Of a stretch of 64,000 nucleotides of DNA, positions 7,820 through 16,253 are shown in pieces. Below the pieces are notes generated by a model. That model worked only from the letters and a program-made list of their open reading frames with translations. It had not been told where the DNA came from and did no database searches. Source of the stretch: Candidatus Rhodoferax bjergmarkensis (GTDB taxonomy: Bacteria > Pseudomonadota > Gammaproteobacteria > Burkholderiales > Burkholderiaceae_C); assembly GCA_016708345.1 (NCBI GenBank), contig JADJFX010000003.1:496001-560000 (forward strand). Reading direction: 5' to 3'. The translations under genes and the position numbers were made by a program. Position 1 is the first letter of the stretch; every line of letters starts with the position of its first letter.

Positions 7820-9897
7820 GATGAAGCACCTCTGAGAATAGGTCCTATGCGGATCGTGTGCGATTCTGGAATCTCGCTATGGGCGAGCACCTGAAGGCGT
7901 GGTGCAACTCGACGTACCAAGCGAGCGATCGCACTTCGAATTTGGTCTGGTACAAGCAGGCAGGCCGGAATACCAATTTCTTCCTGCTTCAGGGCAACCT
8001 CTGCCGCTGTGCGGGTCAGTATGTCTGCTACGCCCGGGTCCAAGGCGGGGCCCGATGCATTGCCAAGAGCCTGAACCAGAAGCCGCTCTAAGGATGGATC
8101 AATTGCAATGACGTTGAGTTCCCGCGTGGCGCCGTAGATTTGTTGCACGATCGCCGGTGACAGGGCAATACGTACACGACGCGCCAACTCTGCAGGGTCT
8201 GTGATCGTTCCTGCATGCTCGGCAAGCGATTCGATGATGGTGCGAATATCGCGAATATGCACAGACTCATCGAGTAGCAATTGCAGAACTTTCTGAAAAA
8301 CAGCGACAGTTACCATTTTTGGAACCACTTCTTCGATCAGTTTCGGAGCCTGTTTGCTGACATGCTCCACCAGTTGTTGGGTCTCTGTGCGGCTTAAAAG
8401 TTTCGATGCCTGCACTTGCATCAAGTGTGACAAATGGGTGGCCATAACAGTCTCTGAATCAACCACGGTAAATCCGGCCATTTGCGCGGTTTCCTTCTGG
8501 CGTTCGTCGATCCAGTGTGCGGGTAATCCAAATGCAGGGTCGGTTGTGGCGGTACCAATTAGGGGGCTGGTAATTCCGCCTGGATTGATAGCAAGAAACA
8601 TGCCGGGGAAAGCCTCGCCTTCACCCGCAATGACGCCGCGCAAGGTAATGCGGTACCCACTGGGTTTGAGTTCAAGGTTGTCACGCACATGAACAGGAGG
8701 GGGAAGAAACCCCACTTCTTGGGCAAACTTGCGCCGAACACCTTTAATGCGGGTGAGTAAATCGCCTTGCCGATTTTTATCAACCAGCGCGATCAATCGG
8801 TAACCCAACTCAAGACCGAGTTGATCGACGGGCTGTAAATCATCCCAAGTCGCCTCCCCATCAGAATTGACGACTGGTGCAACAGATGCAGGATCGACAG
8901 GTATGGGCTTGTTCGCAAGAAACCAAGCACCATAGCCAAGCACCAGCGAAATGCCAATAAATACCACGTGAGGCATGCCAGGAATGATGCCAAGAACCCC
9001 CATAATCGCAGCGGTAATTCCCAGAACCCGTGGCGAAATAAACATTTGCTGAACAATTTGGCGACCTAGGTCGTGATCTTTGCCGACCCGTGATACCACC
9101 ATCGCGGCAGCCACCGATATCAAAAGACCTGGGATTTGTGCAACCAAAGCGTCGCCCACGGCGAGCAATATATAGGTGTCGGCCGCCTGTGATGCACTCA
9201 AGCCATGTTGTAAAACGCCAACGGCAAAGCCGCCAAAAATATTGATCAACAAGATCAAAATGCCCGCGACAGCATCACCTCGAACAAATTTTGATGCGCC
9301 GTCCATTGAGCCAAAAAAGTCTGCCTCTTCAGACACCTCTGCACGACGTCGTTTGGCTTCTTTTTCATCAATCAGACCCGCATTCAAGTCGGCATCGACT
9401 GCCATTTGCTTGCCTGGCATCGCATCCAGCGCAAAGCGGGCCGACACTTCTGCGATACGCTCGGCACCCTTTGTGACGACCACAAAATTTATGACAACCA
9501 AAATGGAAAAGACAATCAGTCCGACTGCGAAATTACCGCCAATCAAAAAATGACCAAAGGCTTCAATCACCGCTCCAGCTGCTCCGGGACCGGTATGGCC
9601 GTCCAACAAAACAACGCGGGTTGACGCCACGTTGAGTGACAGTCTCATCAATGTGGTGAGAAGCAGAACCGCGGGGAACGCTGCAAAGTCGAGCGGGCGT
9701 AGCATATAGGCAGCCACCATCATCACCATCAATGCAACGGCAATATTGATGGTGAAAAAAGCGTCCAACATCCAAGATGGCAGGGGCAATACCATCATTG
9801 ACAAAATTGCGACAACCAGCATGGGTGCCGCCGCACCTTGAATTAAGCGCGCGTTCCCGTCAAACCAGTTTTGCAAGCCTTTAAGTTGGTGCTTCAT
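7816..9897 (-). CDS. flhA: Flagellar type III export protein FlhA
   Basis: A 693-residue inner-membrane protein with about eight N-terminal membrane segments, the FHIPEP-family signature (ARFALDAMPGKQMAVDADLN) in the first cytoplasmic loop, and a large C-terminal cytoplasmic domain from about residue 350. FlhA forms the nonameric export gate that binds late chaperone-substrate complexes such as FliS and FliT. It overlaps flhB by 4 bp and flhF by 4 bp. Length is normal. Confidence 0.96.
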   Translation of the reverse strand: MKHQLKGLQNWFDGNARLIQGAAAPMLVVAILSMMVLPLPSWMLDAFFTINIAVALMVMMVAAYMLRPLDFAAFPAVLLLTTLMRLSLNVASTRVVLLDGHTGPGAAGAVIEAFGHFLIGGNFAVGLIVFSILVVINFVVVTKGAERIAEVSARFALDAMPGKQMAVDADLNAGLIDEKEAKRRRAEVSEEADFFGSMDGASKFVRGDAVAGILILLINIFGGFAVGVLQHGLSASQAADTYILLAVGDALVAQIPGLLISVAAAMVVSRVGKDHDLGRQIVQQMFISPRVLGITAAIMGVLGIIPGMPHVVFIGISLVLGYGAWFLANKPIPVDPASVAPVVNSDGEATWDDLQPVDQLGLELGYRLIALVDKNRQGDLLTRIKGVRRKFAQEVGFLPPPVHVRDNLELKPSGYRITLRGVIAGEGEAFPGMFLAINPGGITSPLIGTATTDPAFGLPAHWIDERQKETAQMAGFTVVDSETVMATHLSHLMQVQASKLLSRTETQQLVEHVSKQAPKLIEEVVPKMVTVAVFQKVLQLLLDESVHIRDIRTIIESLAEHAGTITDPAELARRVRIALSPAIVQQIYGATRELNVIAIDPSLERLLVQALGNASGPALDPGVADILTRTAAEVALKQEEIGIPACLLVPDQIRSAIARLVRRVAPRLQVLAHSEIPESHTIRIGPILRGASS

Positions 9898-11051
9898 GGT
9901 GTTGTCGTACTCGCGATGACTTTGGAAAGGGGATCAAGTTCTGCGGGAACAAAGGGTGTGGGAGGTTCACCAGGCATGGGGCCTTCGCCGCGCAAGGCAG
10001 CTTTGAGGCGATAAATATAAGCAAGCACCTGAGCCACGGCTGTATACAAACTCGCAGGAATGTCTTGGTCGAGTTCTGCATTTGCATAAAGGGCACGCGC
10101 AAGCATGGGCGACTGTAGAACTGGAATTGAATGGTTCTTAGCAATGTCCCGAATCTTCATGGCAAGCAAATCAGCGCCTTTGGAAACGACTTGTGGTGCG
10201 CGCATCGTTTTATCATCGTACTTAATGGCCACAGCAAAGTGAGTTGGGTTCATCAGCACGAAATCAGCTTTGGGTACAGCCCCCACGCTATTGCCTTGGG
10301 AAATTTCACGTTGCCTTTTTCGCAACTGACCTTTCATTTGAGGATTGCCATCAGACTCCTTATGCTCTTGTTTCATTTCCTGATGCGACATTTTCATCCG
10401 TGACTTATGCAAAAAACTTTGCAGTGGTACATCCACCATCGCTACGAGAAGTACCACCAGCAGCAATAACCCCATCCCAGCAGTCAGCCAGTCAGTTAAA
10501 TGGCGAATGGCTGCGGTAGAGGGTTGCAAGACCAGTGCAGCGAGGGTGTGCAGGCCGCTGCTCAAATACGTCGTGCCCAATGCAATCAATACTGCAGTGA
10601 TAAAGATCATTTTCACCACTTCAGCGAATTTGTCCTTGGTGAACATCCGTCCGAAACCACTCAGTGGGTTCAGTCGACTAAAGTCAGGCATGAGTGGTTT
10701 CAGGCTTGCGACCCAACCGCCAGCCGCCACGGTGCTCAATATGGCTGCCGTCATGATGATTGCGGCAAAAATAACGCATCCCATCAAGCCTAGGCCGGCC
10801 ATGTCTTGTAGTCGGGTCAGCATGGCTGCAGGTTGTACAACCGATTGAGCGTTGAAAACGAGTTGTTGACTCAATGCCAATTTAAGCCGGTCAAACATGA
10901 TGGGTGCAAGCGCCATCAAACACAGCGCACCAACGCCAAGCACAGCCAAGTGAGAGAGGTCGCGTGAACGAGTAACCTGCCCGTCATCACGCGCCTGTTT
11001 CAACTTCCTTTCTGAAGCTGGTAAGTTGCGATCTTGGCTGCTTGATTCCAT
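9894..11051 (-). CDS. flhB: Flagellar type III export switch protein FlhB
   Basis: A 385-residue protein with a basic N-terminus (ERKLKQARDDGQVTRSRDL), four hydrophobic segments, the coupling linker (MSHQEMKQEHKESDGNPQMK) and the autocleavage site NPTH within VLMNPTHFAVAIKYD. Cleavage between Asn and Pro switches export from hook to filament substrates. The C-terminal tail is rich in Pro. A 7-bp inverted repeat at 11055-11077 ends three bases before the start codon. No cheZ lies between it and cheY. Confidence 0.96.
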   Translation of the reverse strand: MESSSQDRNLPASERKLKQARDDGQVTRSRDLSHLAVLGVGALCLMALAPIMFDRLKLALSQQLVFNAQSVVQPAAMLTRLQDMAGLGLMGCVIFAAIIMTAAILSTVAAGGWVASLKPLMPDFSRLNPLSGFGRMFTKDKFAEVVKMIFITAVLIALGTTYLSSGLHTLAALVLQPSTAAIRHLTDWLTAGMGLLLLVVLLVAMVDVPLQSFLHKSRMKMSHQEMKQEHKESDGNPQMKGQLRKRQREISQGNSVGAVPKADFVLMNPTHFAVAIKYDDKTMRAPQVVSKGADLLAMKIRDIAKNHSIPVLQSPMLARALYANAELDQDIPASLYTAVAQVLAYIYRLKAALRGEGPMPGEPPTPFVPAELDPLSKVIASTTTP

Positions 11052-11054
11052 AGC

Positions 11055-11077
11055 GGGAAGACTGTGTAGTTCTTCCC
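11055..11077 (-). other. Inverted repeat just upstream of the flhB start codon
   Basis: GGGAAGA at 11055-11061 and TCTTCCC at 11071-11077 can form a 7-bp stem with a 9-base loop. On the flhB transcript the stem ends three bases before the ATG and no separate Shine-Dalgarno is visible. It might affect translation initiation, but this is inference only. Confidence 0.4.
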
Positions 11078-11267
11078 ATTGTCGTAAGGCAATCCCTTAA
11101 CTAAAGGTCAATAAGACGGTGTTTAACCCATCAATTTTTAGTGGAGTTGATGACGACTGAATAGTTTTCACATCCCCCCAAACTTGCCAAATAACATAAT
11201 TATTGGCGTGTCAGCGGAGCCTAAACGCTTGCGGTCGAGTTGGGGTTGTGACTATTGACAATATCGA

Positions 11268-11657
11268 TTACTTTAAACCGATTTTTGTTAGGATGAGATT
11301 GACTTTGTCTTCCAAAGTTGCTTTGGTAAAAGGTTTAACGATGTACCCTGCCGCGCCAGACTGAGCTGCCAGAACAATATCTTCTTTTCGTGCTTCGGCT
11401 GTCACCATCAAAACTGGAATGTGCTTTAGTTTGTCGTCTTTTTTGATTTCTGCGAGCAGTTGAAAGCCGTTCATGTTTGGCATGTTGATGTCGCTGACGA
11501 CAAAATCGAAATTACTGTTGCGTAATTTTTGCAAAGCCGCAACACCATCTTCGGCTTCATCAGCCTCCGTGTAACCACTTTCTTTAAGCAGGTTGCGCAC
11601 AATCCGCCGCATGGTGGAAAAGTCATCAACAACCAAAAACCGAAGCTCATTTGCCAT
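11268..11657 (-). CDS. cheY: Chemotaxis response regulator CheY
   Basis: A 129-residue single receiver domain. The acidic pair is D11-D12, the phosphoacceptor D56 sits in VVSDINMPNMNG, and the switch residues T86, Y105 and K108 (KPF) are present, all in CheY spacing. Phospho-CheY binds the flagellar switch FliM. The ATG at 11657 is preceded by AAAGGG; five extra residues from 11672 are less likely. It lies between motB and flhB. The usual downstream neighbour cheZ is not present: only 216 bp separate cheY from flhB. Confidence 0.94.
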   Translation of the reverse strand: MANELRFLVVDDFSTMRRIVRNLLKESGYTEADEAEDGVAALQKLRNSNFDFVVSDINMPNMNGFQLLAEIKKDDKLKHIPVLMVTAEARKEDIVLAAQSGAAGYIVKPFTKATLEDKVNLILTKIGLK

Positions 11658-11729
11658 GGGGCACCCTTTCAATGGCGTTAGTCCGAACTGTTACGAGTAG
11701 TATGTACCAAATCATTATGCTTTACCGTT

Positions 11730-12659
11730 TTAACGTCTTGTTTCCGTTTTTGCTGCTGTGCTCGGGTTCGAAAGCGCTGGAGTGCGCCCCGTGCCCAATA
11801 AGCGCTCCTCGGCTTCACGAGTCATCACTATGATACTGATTCTTCTGTTGGCAGGACTCAGTGGATTGAGCGGTTCAAATAAAATACTGGAGGCTAACCC
11901 CACAACCCGAGCCAGTTTTTCGTCTGGCATGCCAGCTGCCACCAGCTCACGTCGGGAAGCATTGGCGCGATCAGACGAGAGTTCCCAATTGCTATAGCCC
12001 CTGTCTGCATTGCCATAGGGTGCGCGGTCGGTATGACCATCCAGACTAATTTTGTTTTCCACCTCGTTGAGCGCCGCGCCAATTTCTCTCAATATGTCGC
12101 GCATATAGGGTTTGACGACGGCACTGCCACTGTCGAACATCGGACGTTTTTGGTCATCTACGATTTGTATTTGCAGTCCGTCCGGTGTTGTTTCCAGTTT
12201 GATTTGTGAACTGAATTCAGCTAGTTTAGGGCTGTTGGAAATGAGCTGACTTATCTTTGCACTTAACAAAGCCAGTTTTTTAGCATCCTGCTTGGCTGCC
12301 TCAGCTTTTGCTGTCTCGATCACCATTTTTTTCTGGATAGGGTCGACTCCTGACCCGCGCCTAGATTGTCCACTGCTTTGGGTAAGGTCAGATCCACCTC
12401 CCGGAAGCACGCTTTTGCTAGCTCCGGCACCACTGCCACCCTGCATGGATACTTTCAATGGTGCTGAAAAATAATCGGACAAGCCTTTTTTATCACCTTC
12501 TGACGTGGAGCCAAGCAGCCACATCAGTAGAAAAAATGCCATCATGGCGGTCACAAAGTCAGCGTAGGCAATTTTCCAAGCACCCCCATGAGCGGCATGG
12601 CCGCCTTTCTTTACTTTCTTGACGATGATCGGTTGTAGCTTTTTTGCGTCACCAGACAT
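11730..12659 (-). CDS. motB: Flagellar motor stator protein MotB
   Basis: A 309-residue protein: basic N-terminus, one membrane segment starting at KIAYADFVTAMMAFFLLMWL in which the Asp of YADF is the conserved proton-binding residue, the plug region DYFSAPL, and a C-terminal OmpA-like peptidoglycan-binding domain (SLDGHTDRAPYG, NWELSSDRANASRRELV, NRRISIIV). Together with MotA it forms the proton-driven stator anchored to the cell wall. It is 17 bp downstream of motA. Confidence 0.96.
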   Translation of the reverse strand: MSGDAKKLQPIIVKKVKKGGHAAHGGAWKIAYADFVTAMMAFFLLMWLLGSTSEGDKKGLSDYFSAPLKVSMQGGSGAGASKSVLPGGGSDLTQSSGQSRRGSGVDPIQKKMVIETAKAEAAKQDAKKLALLSAKISQLISNSPKLAEFSSQIKLETTPDGLQIQIVDDQKRPMFDSGSAVVKPYMRDILREIGAALNEVENKISLDGHTDRAPYGNADRGYSNWELSSDRANASRRELVAAGMPDEKLARVVGLASSILFEPLNPLSPANRRISIIVMTREAEERLLGTGRTPALSNPSTAAKTETRR

Positions 12660-12676
12660 ATCAAATCAATCAGAAA

Positions 12677-13537
12677 TTACTTTTTTCCGCGCACATGGCT
12701 TTCAAGCTCGGCGAAGGTGGGGCGTTCGGTCGAAAACAATACCTTGCGCCCAAACTCAATGGCGGTTGACGGGTTGTAGCCCTGCATACTTGCCAGCAAG
12801 GTTGTTTTAATACATTGCAGTTCTTTAGCGCTGTCTTCCGATTTTTGCTCCAACAGGCCGCCCAAGGGTTCTACAACGCCATAGGCCAGAAGAATGCCCA
12901 AAAAAGTACCCACCAAAGCTGAAGCAATCATGCCCCCGAGTACAGCTGGCGGTTGTCCTACCGACCCCATGGTGTTCACCACACCCAAGACTGCTGCAAC
13001 GATACCGAAAGCTGGTAATGCGCCGGCCAAACGTGCAATCGCTGCAATGGGGGCATGCGCTTCTGCATGGTGGGTGTCAATTTCGCTGTCCATCAAAGAC
13101 TCAATTTCATGGGCATTTAGATTGCCAGAGACCATCATGCGCAAGTAGTCAGTCATGAACTCAACGACGTGATGGTCGCTGGCAATGGATTCGTATTTTT
13201 TAAAGATGGTTGACGAATGGGGATCCTCAACATCTTTCTCGATGGCCATCAAGCCTTCCTTGCGGGCCTTTTGCAAAATGTCATAGAGCAATGCCATCAG
13301 TTCAAGGTAGCGAGCCTTGGTGTATTTTGAGCTCTTGACCGCCTGCGGAATCAACTTCAGTGACGCGCGTAACACCTTGGGCTGGTTGTTTACCGCAAAT
13401 GCACCCAGTGCGCCACCAAAAATGGTGATGATCTCAAAGGGTAGAGCTTCAAGAATCACCTTGATGTTGCCGCCGTGAAAGACGTAAACACCGAAGATGC
13501 AACCCATGGAGACTACGTAGCCGACAATTACTGTCAT
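12677..13537 (-). CDS. motA: Flagellar motor stator protein MotA
   Basis: A 286-residue membrane protein with MotA signatures: VIVGYVVSMGCIFGVYVFHGG at the start, the long cytoplasmic loop between membrane segments 2 and 3 (including LYDILQKARKEGLMAIEKD), and the final segments with AAVLGVVNTMGSV and FLGILLAYGVVEPLGGL. Together with motB it forms the torque generator. It is the first gene of the motA-motB-cheY unit; 555 bp without a gene lie upstream. Confidence 0.95.
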   Translation of the reverse strand: MTVIVGYVVSMGCIFGVYVFHGGNIKVILEALPFEIITIFGGALGAFAVNNQPKVLRASLKLIPQAVKSSKYTKARYLELMALLYDILQKARKEGLMAIEKDVEDPHSSTIFKKYESIASDHHVVEFMTDYLRMMVSGNLNAHEIESLMDSEIDTHHAEAHAPIAAIARLAGALPAFGIVAAVLGVVNTMGSVGQPPAVLGGMIASALVGTFLGILLAYGVVEPLGGLLEQKSEDSAKELQCIKTTLLASMQGYNPSTAIEFGRKVLFSTERPTFAELESHVRGKK

Positions 13538-14092
13538 GTTCGTTGAGAATCAGAAAGTGAACGTGCGATCATGTTTAGGCTGCAACTATAGCCTGCGTTG
13601 GCTTATCCGGTTGATTATCGACAAAATGCCGAAAAAATGAAGACTTGCACAAGTCTATGGGTGGTTATTCACACCCTGTGCGCTGGATAAAACCAGATCA
13701 ATTTGCGGGTTGAATTAAGAGAAATGACCAAAAAATCTTGGTTCTCAGGAAATTGCCTTCCTGAACGTTGAGGACGTTGTCGATTTGAAACATCGCTTTC
13801 GCGCCCCCTGTTCATCCGCTCGGGATGAATAATTTTTATAGCGGCGTCGTCAGGCCGCATGTCTATAGCTCAAAAAGCCACAGTCAAAGAGGATCTTGAA
13901 ACGCATGTCCGCCGTGCGGAAATTTGCAATTTCAATCAGCAGCATGAAAAACTCTTTGTCAAGAATCCCGACTAAGCTTCAGCCTACGTTTTGCGACCCG
14001 GAATAATCAGGTGTTTCAATGTTGCAATCTGTTCAGCATTTGGCTAAACCAGTTAGCGTTTAGCTGTAATTTCACGCGTGACTGGTCAATAA
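13538..14092. other. Gene-free stretch between motA and the minus-strand flagellin
   Basis: No coding sequence could be supported here. A 63-codon minus-strand open frame at 13669-13860 has no recognisable features. The motA promoter and the end of the flagellin transcript must lie in this stretch, but I found neither a sigma-28 nor a sigma-54 site that I would defend. The flhDC regulators sometimes found upstream of motA in this class are absent. Confidence 0.6.
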
Positions 14093-14905
14093 TTACTGCC
14101 GCAACAAGCTCAATACGCTTTGTGGCATTTGATTGGCCTGCGCAACCATTGCCGTTCCAGCCTGTTGCAGAACTTGAGCTCGCGACAGGTTTGATGTTTC
14201 CATGGCGTAGTCCGCGTCCATGATGCGACCACGTGAGGCAGCTGAGTTCTCGGCGGCAACCCGCAGATTGGCAATAACACCTTCAAATCTGTTTTGTGAT
14301 GCACCCCAGAGAGCTCTGATGGAGTTCATCGTATCAAGGTCTGCATCAATTGCTGTTAGCTCGGTGCGAGCGGACGTGTTGTCGATGCCCAGTGTTGTCG
14401 ATGTTTGAACTGCTTCTGCGCCAGTGATCGTGATGACGTCGCCTGAGTTGGGGCCAACCTGAAATTGGAACGGTGTCGCCGACACGGTGCTGTCTAAAAG
14501 TTTCTGTCCATTGAAGGTGGTGCTGTTGATGACCCTAGTGTTCTCTGCGACAAGCAACTGGTACTCACCATCAAGTGCCAATATGTCACTGGCACTATTG
14601 GTGCCGTTGGCCGCTTGCACAGCCAACTCACGCATGCGCTGCAAGTTGTTCGAAATGGCACCCAACGCGCCTTCAGCCGTTTGCGCCAGAGAAATGGCGT
14701 CATTAGAGTTTCGAATGGCCACGTTCATGCCTCGCGTCATGGCGTTCATGCGCTCGGCAATGGCCAAACCAGCGGCGTCATCTTTGGCACTGTTCACACG
14801 CAGGCCGGAAGACAGCCGTTGCATGGACGTGGTTAAGGTACCCGCAGTGGACGACAAGTTTCGTTGTGCGTTCAGCGACGCGGTGTTGGTATTGATAGTG
14901 ACCAT
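14093..14905 (-). CDS. fliC: Flagellin (short type)
   Basis: A 270-residue flagellin starting MVTINTNTASLNAQRNLSST. The conserved D0/D1 N-terminal part includes QRLSSGLRVNSAKDDAAGLAIAERM, and the C-terminal D1/D0 helix includes SRGRIMDADYAMETSNLSRAQVLQQAG and ends LSLLRQ. The middle is very short, so the surface D2/D3 domains are essentially missing. It polymerises into the filament after export with the help of FliS. AGGAG precedes the ATG. It is divergent from a second, frameshifted flagellin gene of similar sequence at 15311-16121. Confidence 0.94.
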   Translation of the reverse strand: MVTINTNTASLNAQRNLSSTAGTLTTSMQRLSSGLRVNSAKDDAAGLAIAERMNAMTRGMNVAIRNSNDAISLAQTAEGALGAISNNLQRMRELAVQAANGTNSASDILALDGEYQLLVAENTRVINSTTFNGQKLLDSTVSATPFQFQVGPNSGDVITITGAEAVQTSTTLGIDNTSARTELTAIDADLDTMNSIRALWGASQNRFEGVIANLRVAAENSAASRGRIMDADYAMETSNLSRAQVLQQAGTAMVAQANQMPQSVLSLLRQ

Positions 14906-15310
14906 GTAAAGCTCCTATTAAGCTGAAAAATCTGGCATTGCTGCCGATCAGTGCCAGCACGCCGCTGACTTTGTTAGACAGTGGATAAATTGTGCTGAAA
15001 GCTGATAAAAGCTAAGGCCGAATGAATAGCCGACAATCCGGCCTTTTCTGGCCTTTGACGTTGTTTTTTTACGTATCTGGCGGTTTTTGGGGCGGTTTCG
15101 CTTGTGCGTCACCGTAATCAAAATTTGAGGTGTTGAAGAGGCACAAATACTTCTCAAGTTATCGAGGTGTGAAACCGAAAACAACACTAACGGGTTCAAT
15201 GACGGATCCGCCGTCCGGTAGGTGCCTTGCAGTGCTCCGGTCATAGCGGCTGGCCTTAGGGCGAGCGTTGGGATTGGCAGTAATGCCGGATTAATTTACA
15301 GGAGATTCAC
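14906..15310. other. Divergent intergenic region between two flagellin genes
   Basis: These 405 bp separate two head-to-head flagellin starts. Both starts have clear ribosome-binding sites (AGGAG for the minus gene; CAGGAGA just before the plus gene). The stretch 15010-15060 contains overlapping GGCC-rich inverted repeats (for example AAGGCCG and CGGCCTT) and a T8 run. No sigma-28 or sigma-54 promoter of good quality was found by eye. Confidence 0.5.
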
Positions 15311-16121
15311 ATGTCACAGATCAACACCAATGTCAATTCACTCAATTCGCAAAGAAACTTGGCGGGAACCGCGAATACGCTCGCAGTGGCGATGCAGCGT
15401 TTGTCTTCAGGCATGCGGGTGAACAGTGCCAAAGATGACGCTGCTGGCTTGGCCATTGCCGAACGAATGAATGCCCAGACGAAGGGAATGAATGTTGCTA
15501 TTCGCAATGCCAATGACGCCATTTCGCTTGCGGCAACGGCGGAGGGGGCACTTGGGGCCATTTCAAACAACTTGCAGCGTATGCGTGAGCTGGCGGTGCA
15601 GGCTGCCAATGGCACCAACAGTGCCACTGACATTACGGCGTTGGCAGCAGAATTTACTTTACTAGATGAAGAAAACACGCGGGTCGCACAAGGTACAAAG
15701 TTCAACAATACGGCCGTTATTGGAATTAGTGGAACCACCAGTTTCACCTTTCAGGTTGGTGCAAATGCAACTGCTGACGATACCATTACGGTTACCGGGT
15801 GCTGCCATTTGCCGCAACAGCTGCTGTATTCACTGATACGACAACTGCAAAGCTGCAATTACTACACTGGATGCGGATATTGATACTGTTACCTCTGCTC
15901 GGGCAACTTGGGGTGCATCACAGAATCGATTTGAGTCGGTGATTAACAACCTGCGTGTCGGTGCAGAAAATTCTGCGGCAGCTCGTGGGCGCATTGTGGA
16001 TGCAGATTACGCCATGGAAACAGCGAACCTTTCGCGTGCTCAGGTTCTGCAACAGGCTGGTACGGCAATGGTTGCCCAAGCCAATCAGGCACCCCAAGGT
16101 GTGTTGGCACTTTTGCGGTAA
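15311..16121 (+). pseudogene. fliC: Second flagellin gene, broken by two frameshifts
   Basis: The first part reads MSQINTNVNSLNSQRNLAGT through the full flagellin N-terminal domain to about TITVTG near 15798. The frame is then lost and a stop occurs at 15883. The C-terminal half continues in another frame from about 15855 (ITTLDADIDTVTSARATWG, then SRAQVLQQAGTAMVAQANQ) to a stop at 16119-16121. A short piece in the third frame lies between, so two single-base losses within about 60 bp (15798-15858) explain it. Repaired, it would be about 270 residues, like its divergent neighbour. Real decay, phase variation or sequencing error are all possible. Confidence 0.88.
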
Positions 16122-16169
16122 CAGCAGGATAATGCCATCGGCGACCCTTGGTCGCTGGTGTCTTTTCCT

Positions 16170-16203
16170 GGCGACGACGGGTTTTGAGCCCGCGTCGCCT
16201 TTT
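16170..16203 (+). terminator. Rho-independent terminator after the plus-strand flagellin
   Basis: GGCGACG (16170-16176), a bulged A, CGGG, a seven-base loop, CCCG and CGTCGCC (16193-16199) form an 11-bp GC-rich stem followed by TTTT. It lies between the flagellin stop and fliD, on the sense strand of both. Confidence 0.72.
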
Positions 16204-16253
16204 GGCGTTTTGTGATGTGTTGGTTTGAATCAAACTGACGCGAGGAGGAAATC

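Noticed and set aside
13669..13860. 63-codon open frame between motA and flagellin
   Set aside because: No ribosome-binding site, no recognisable domain, no operon context.
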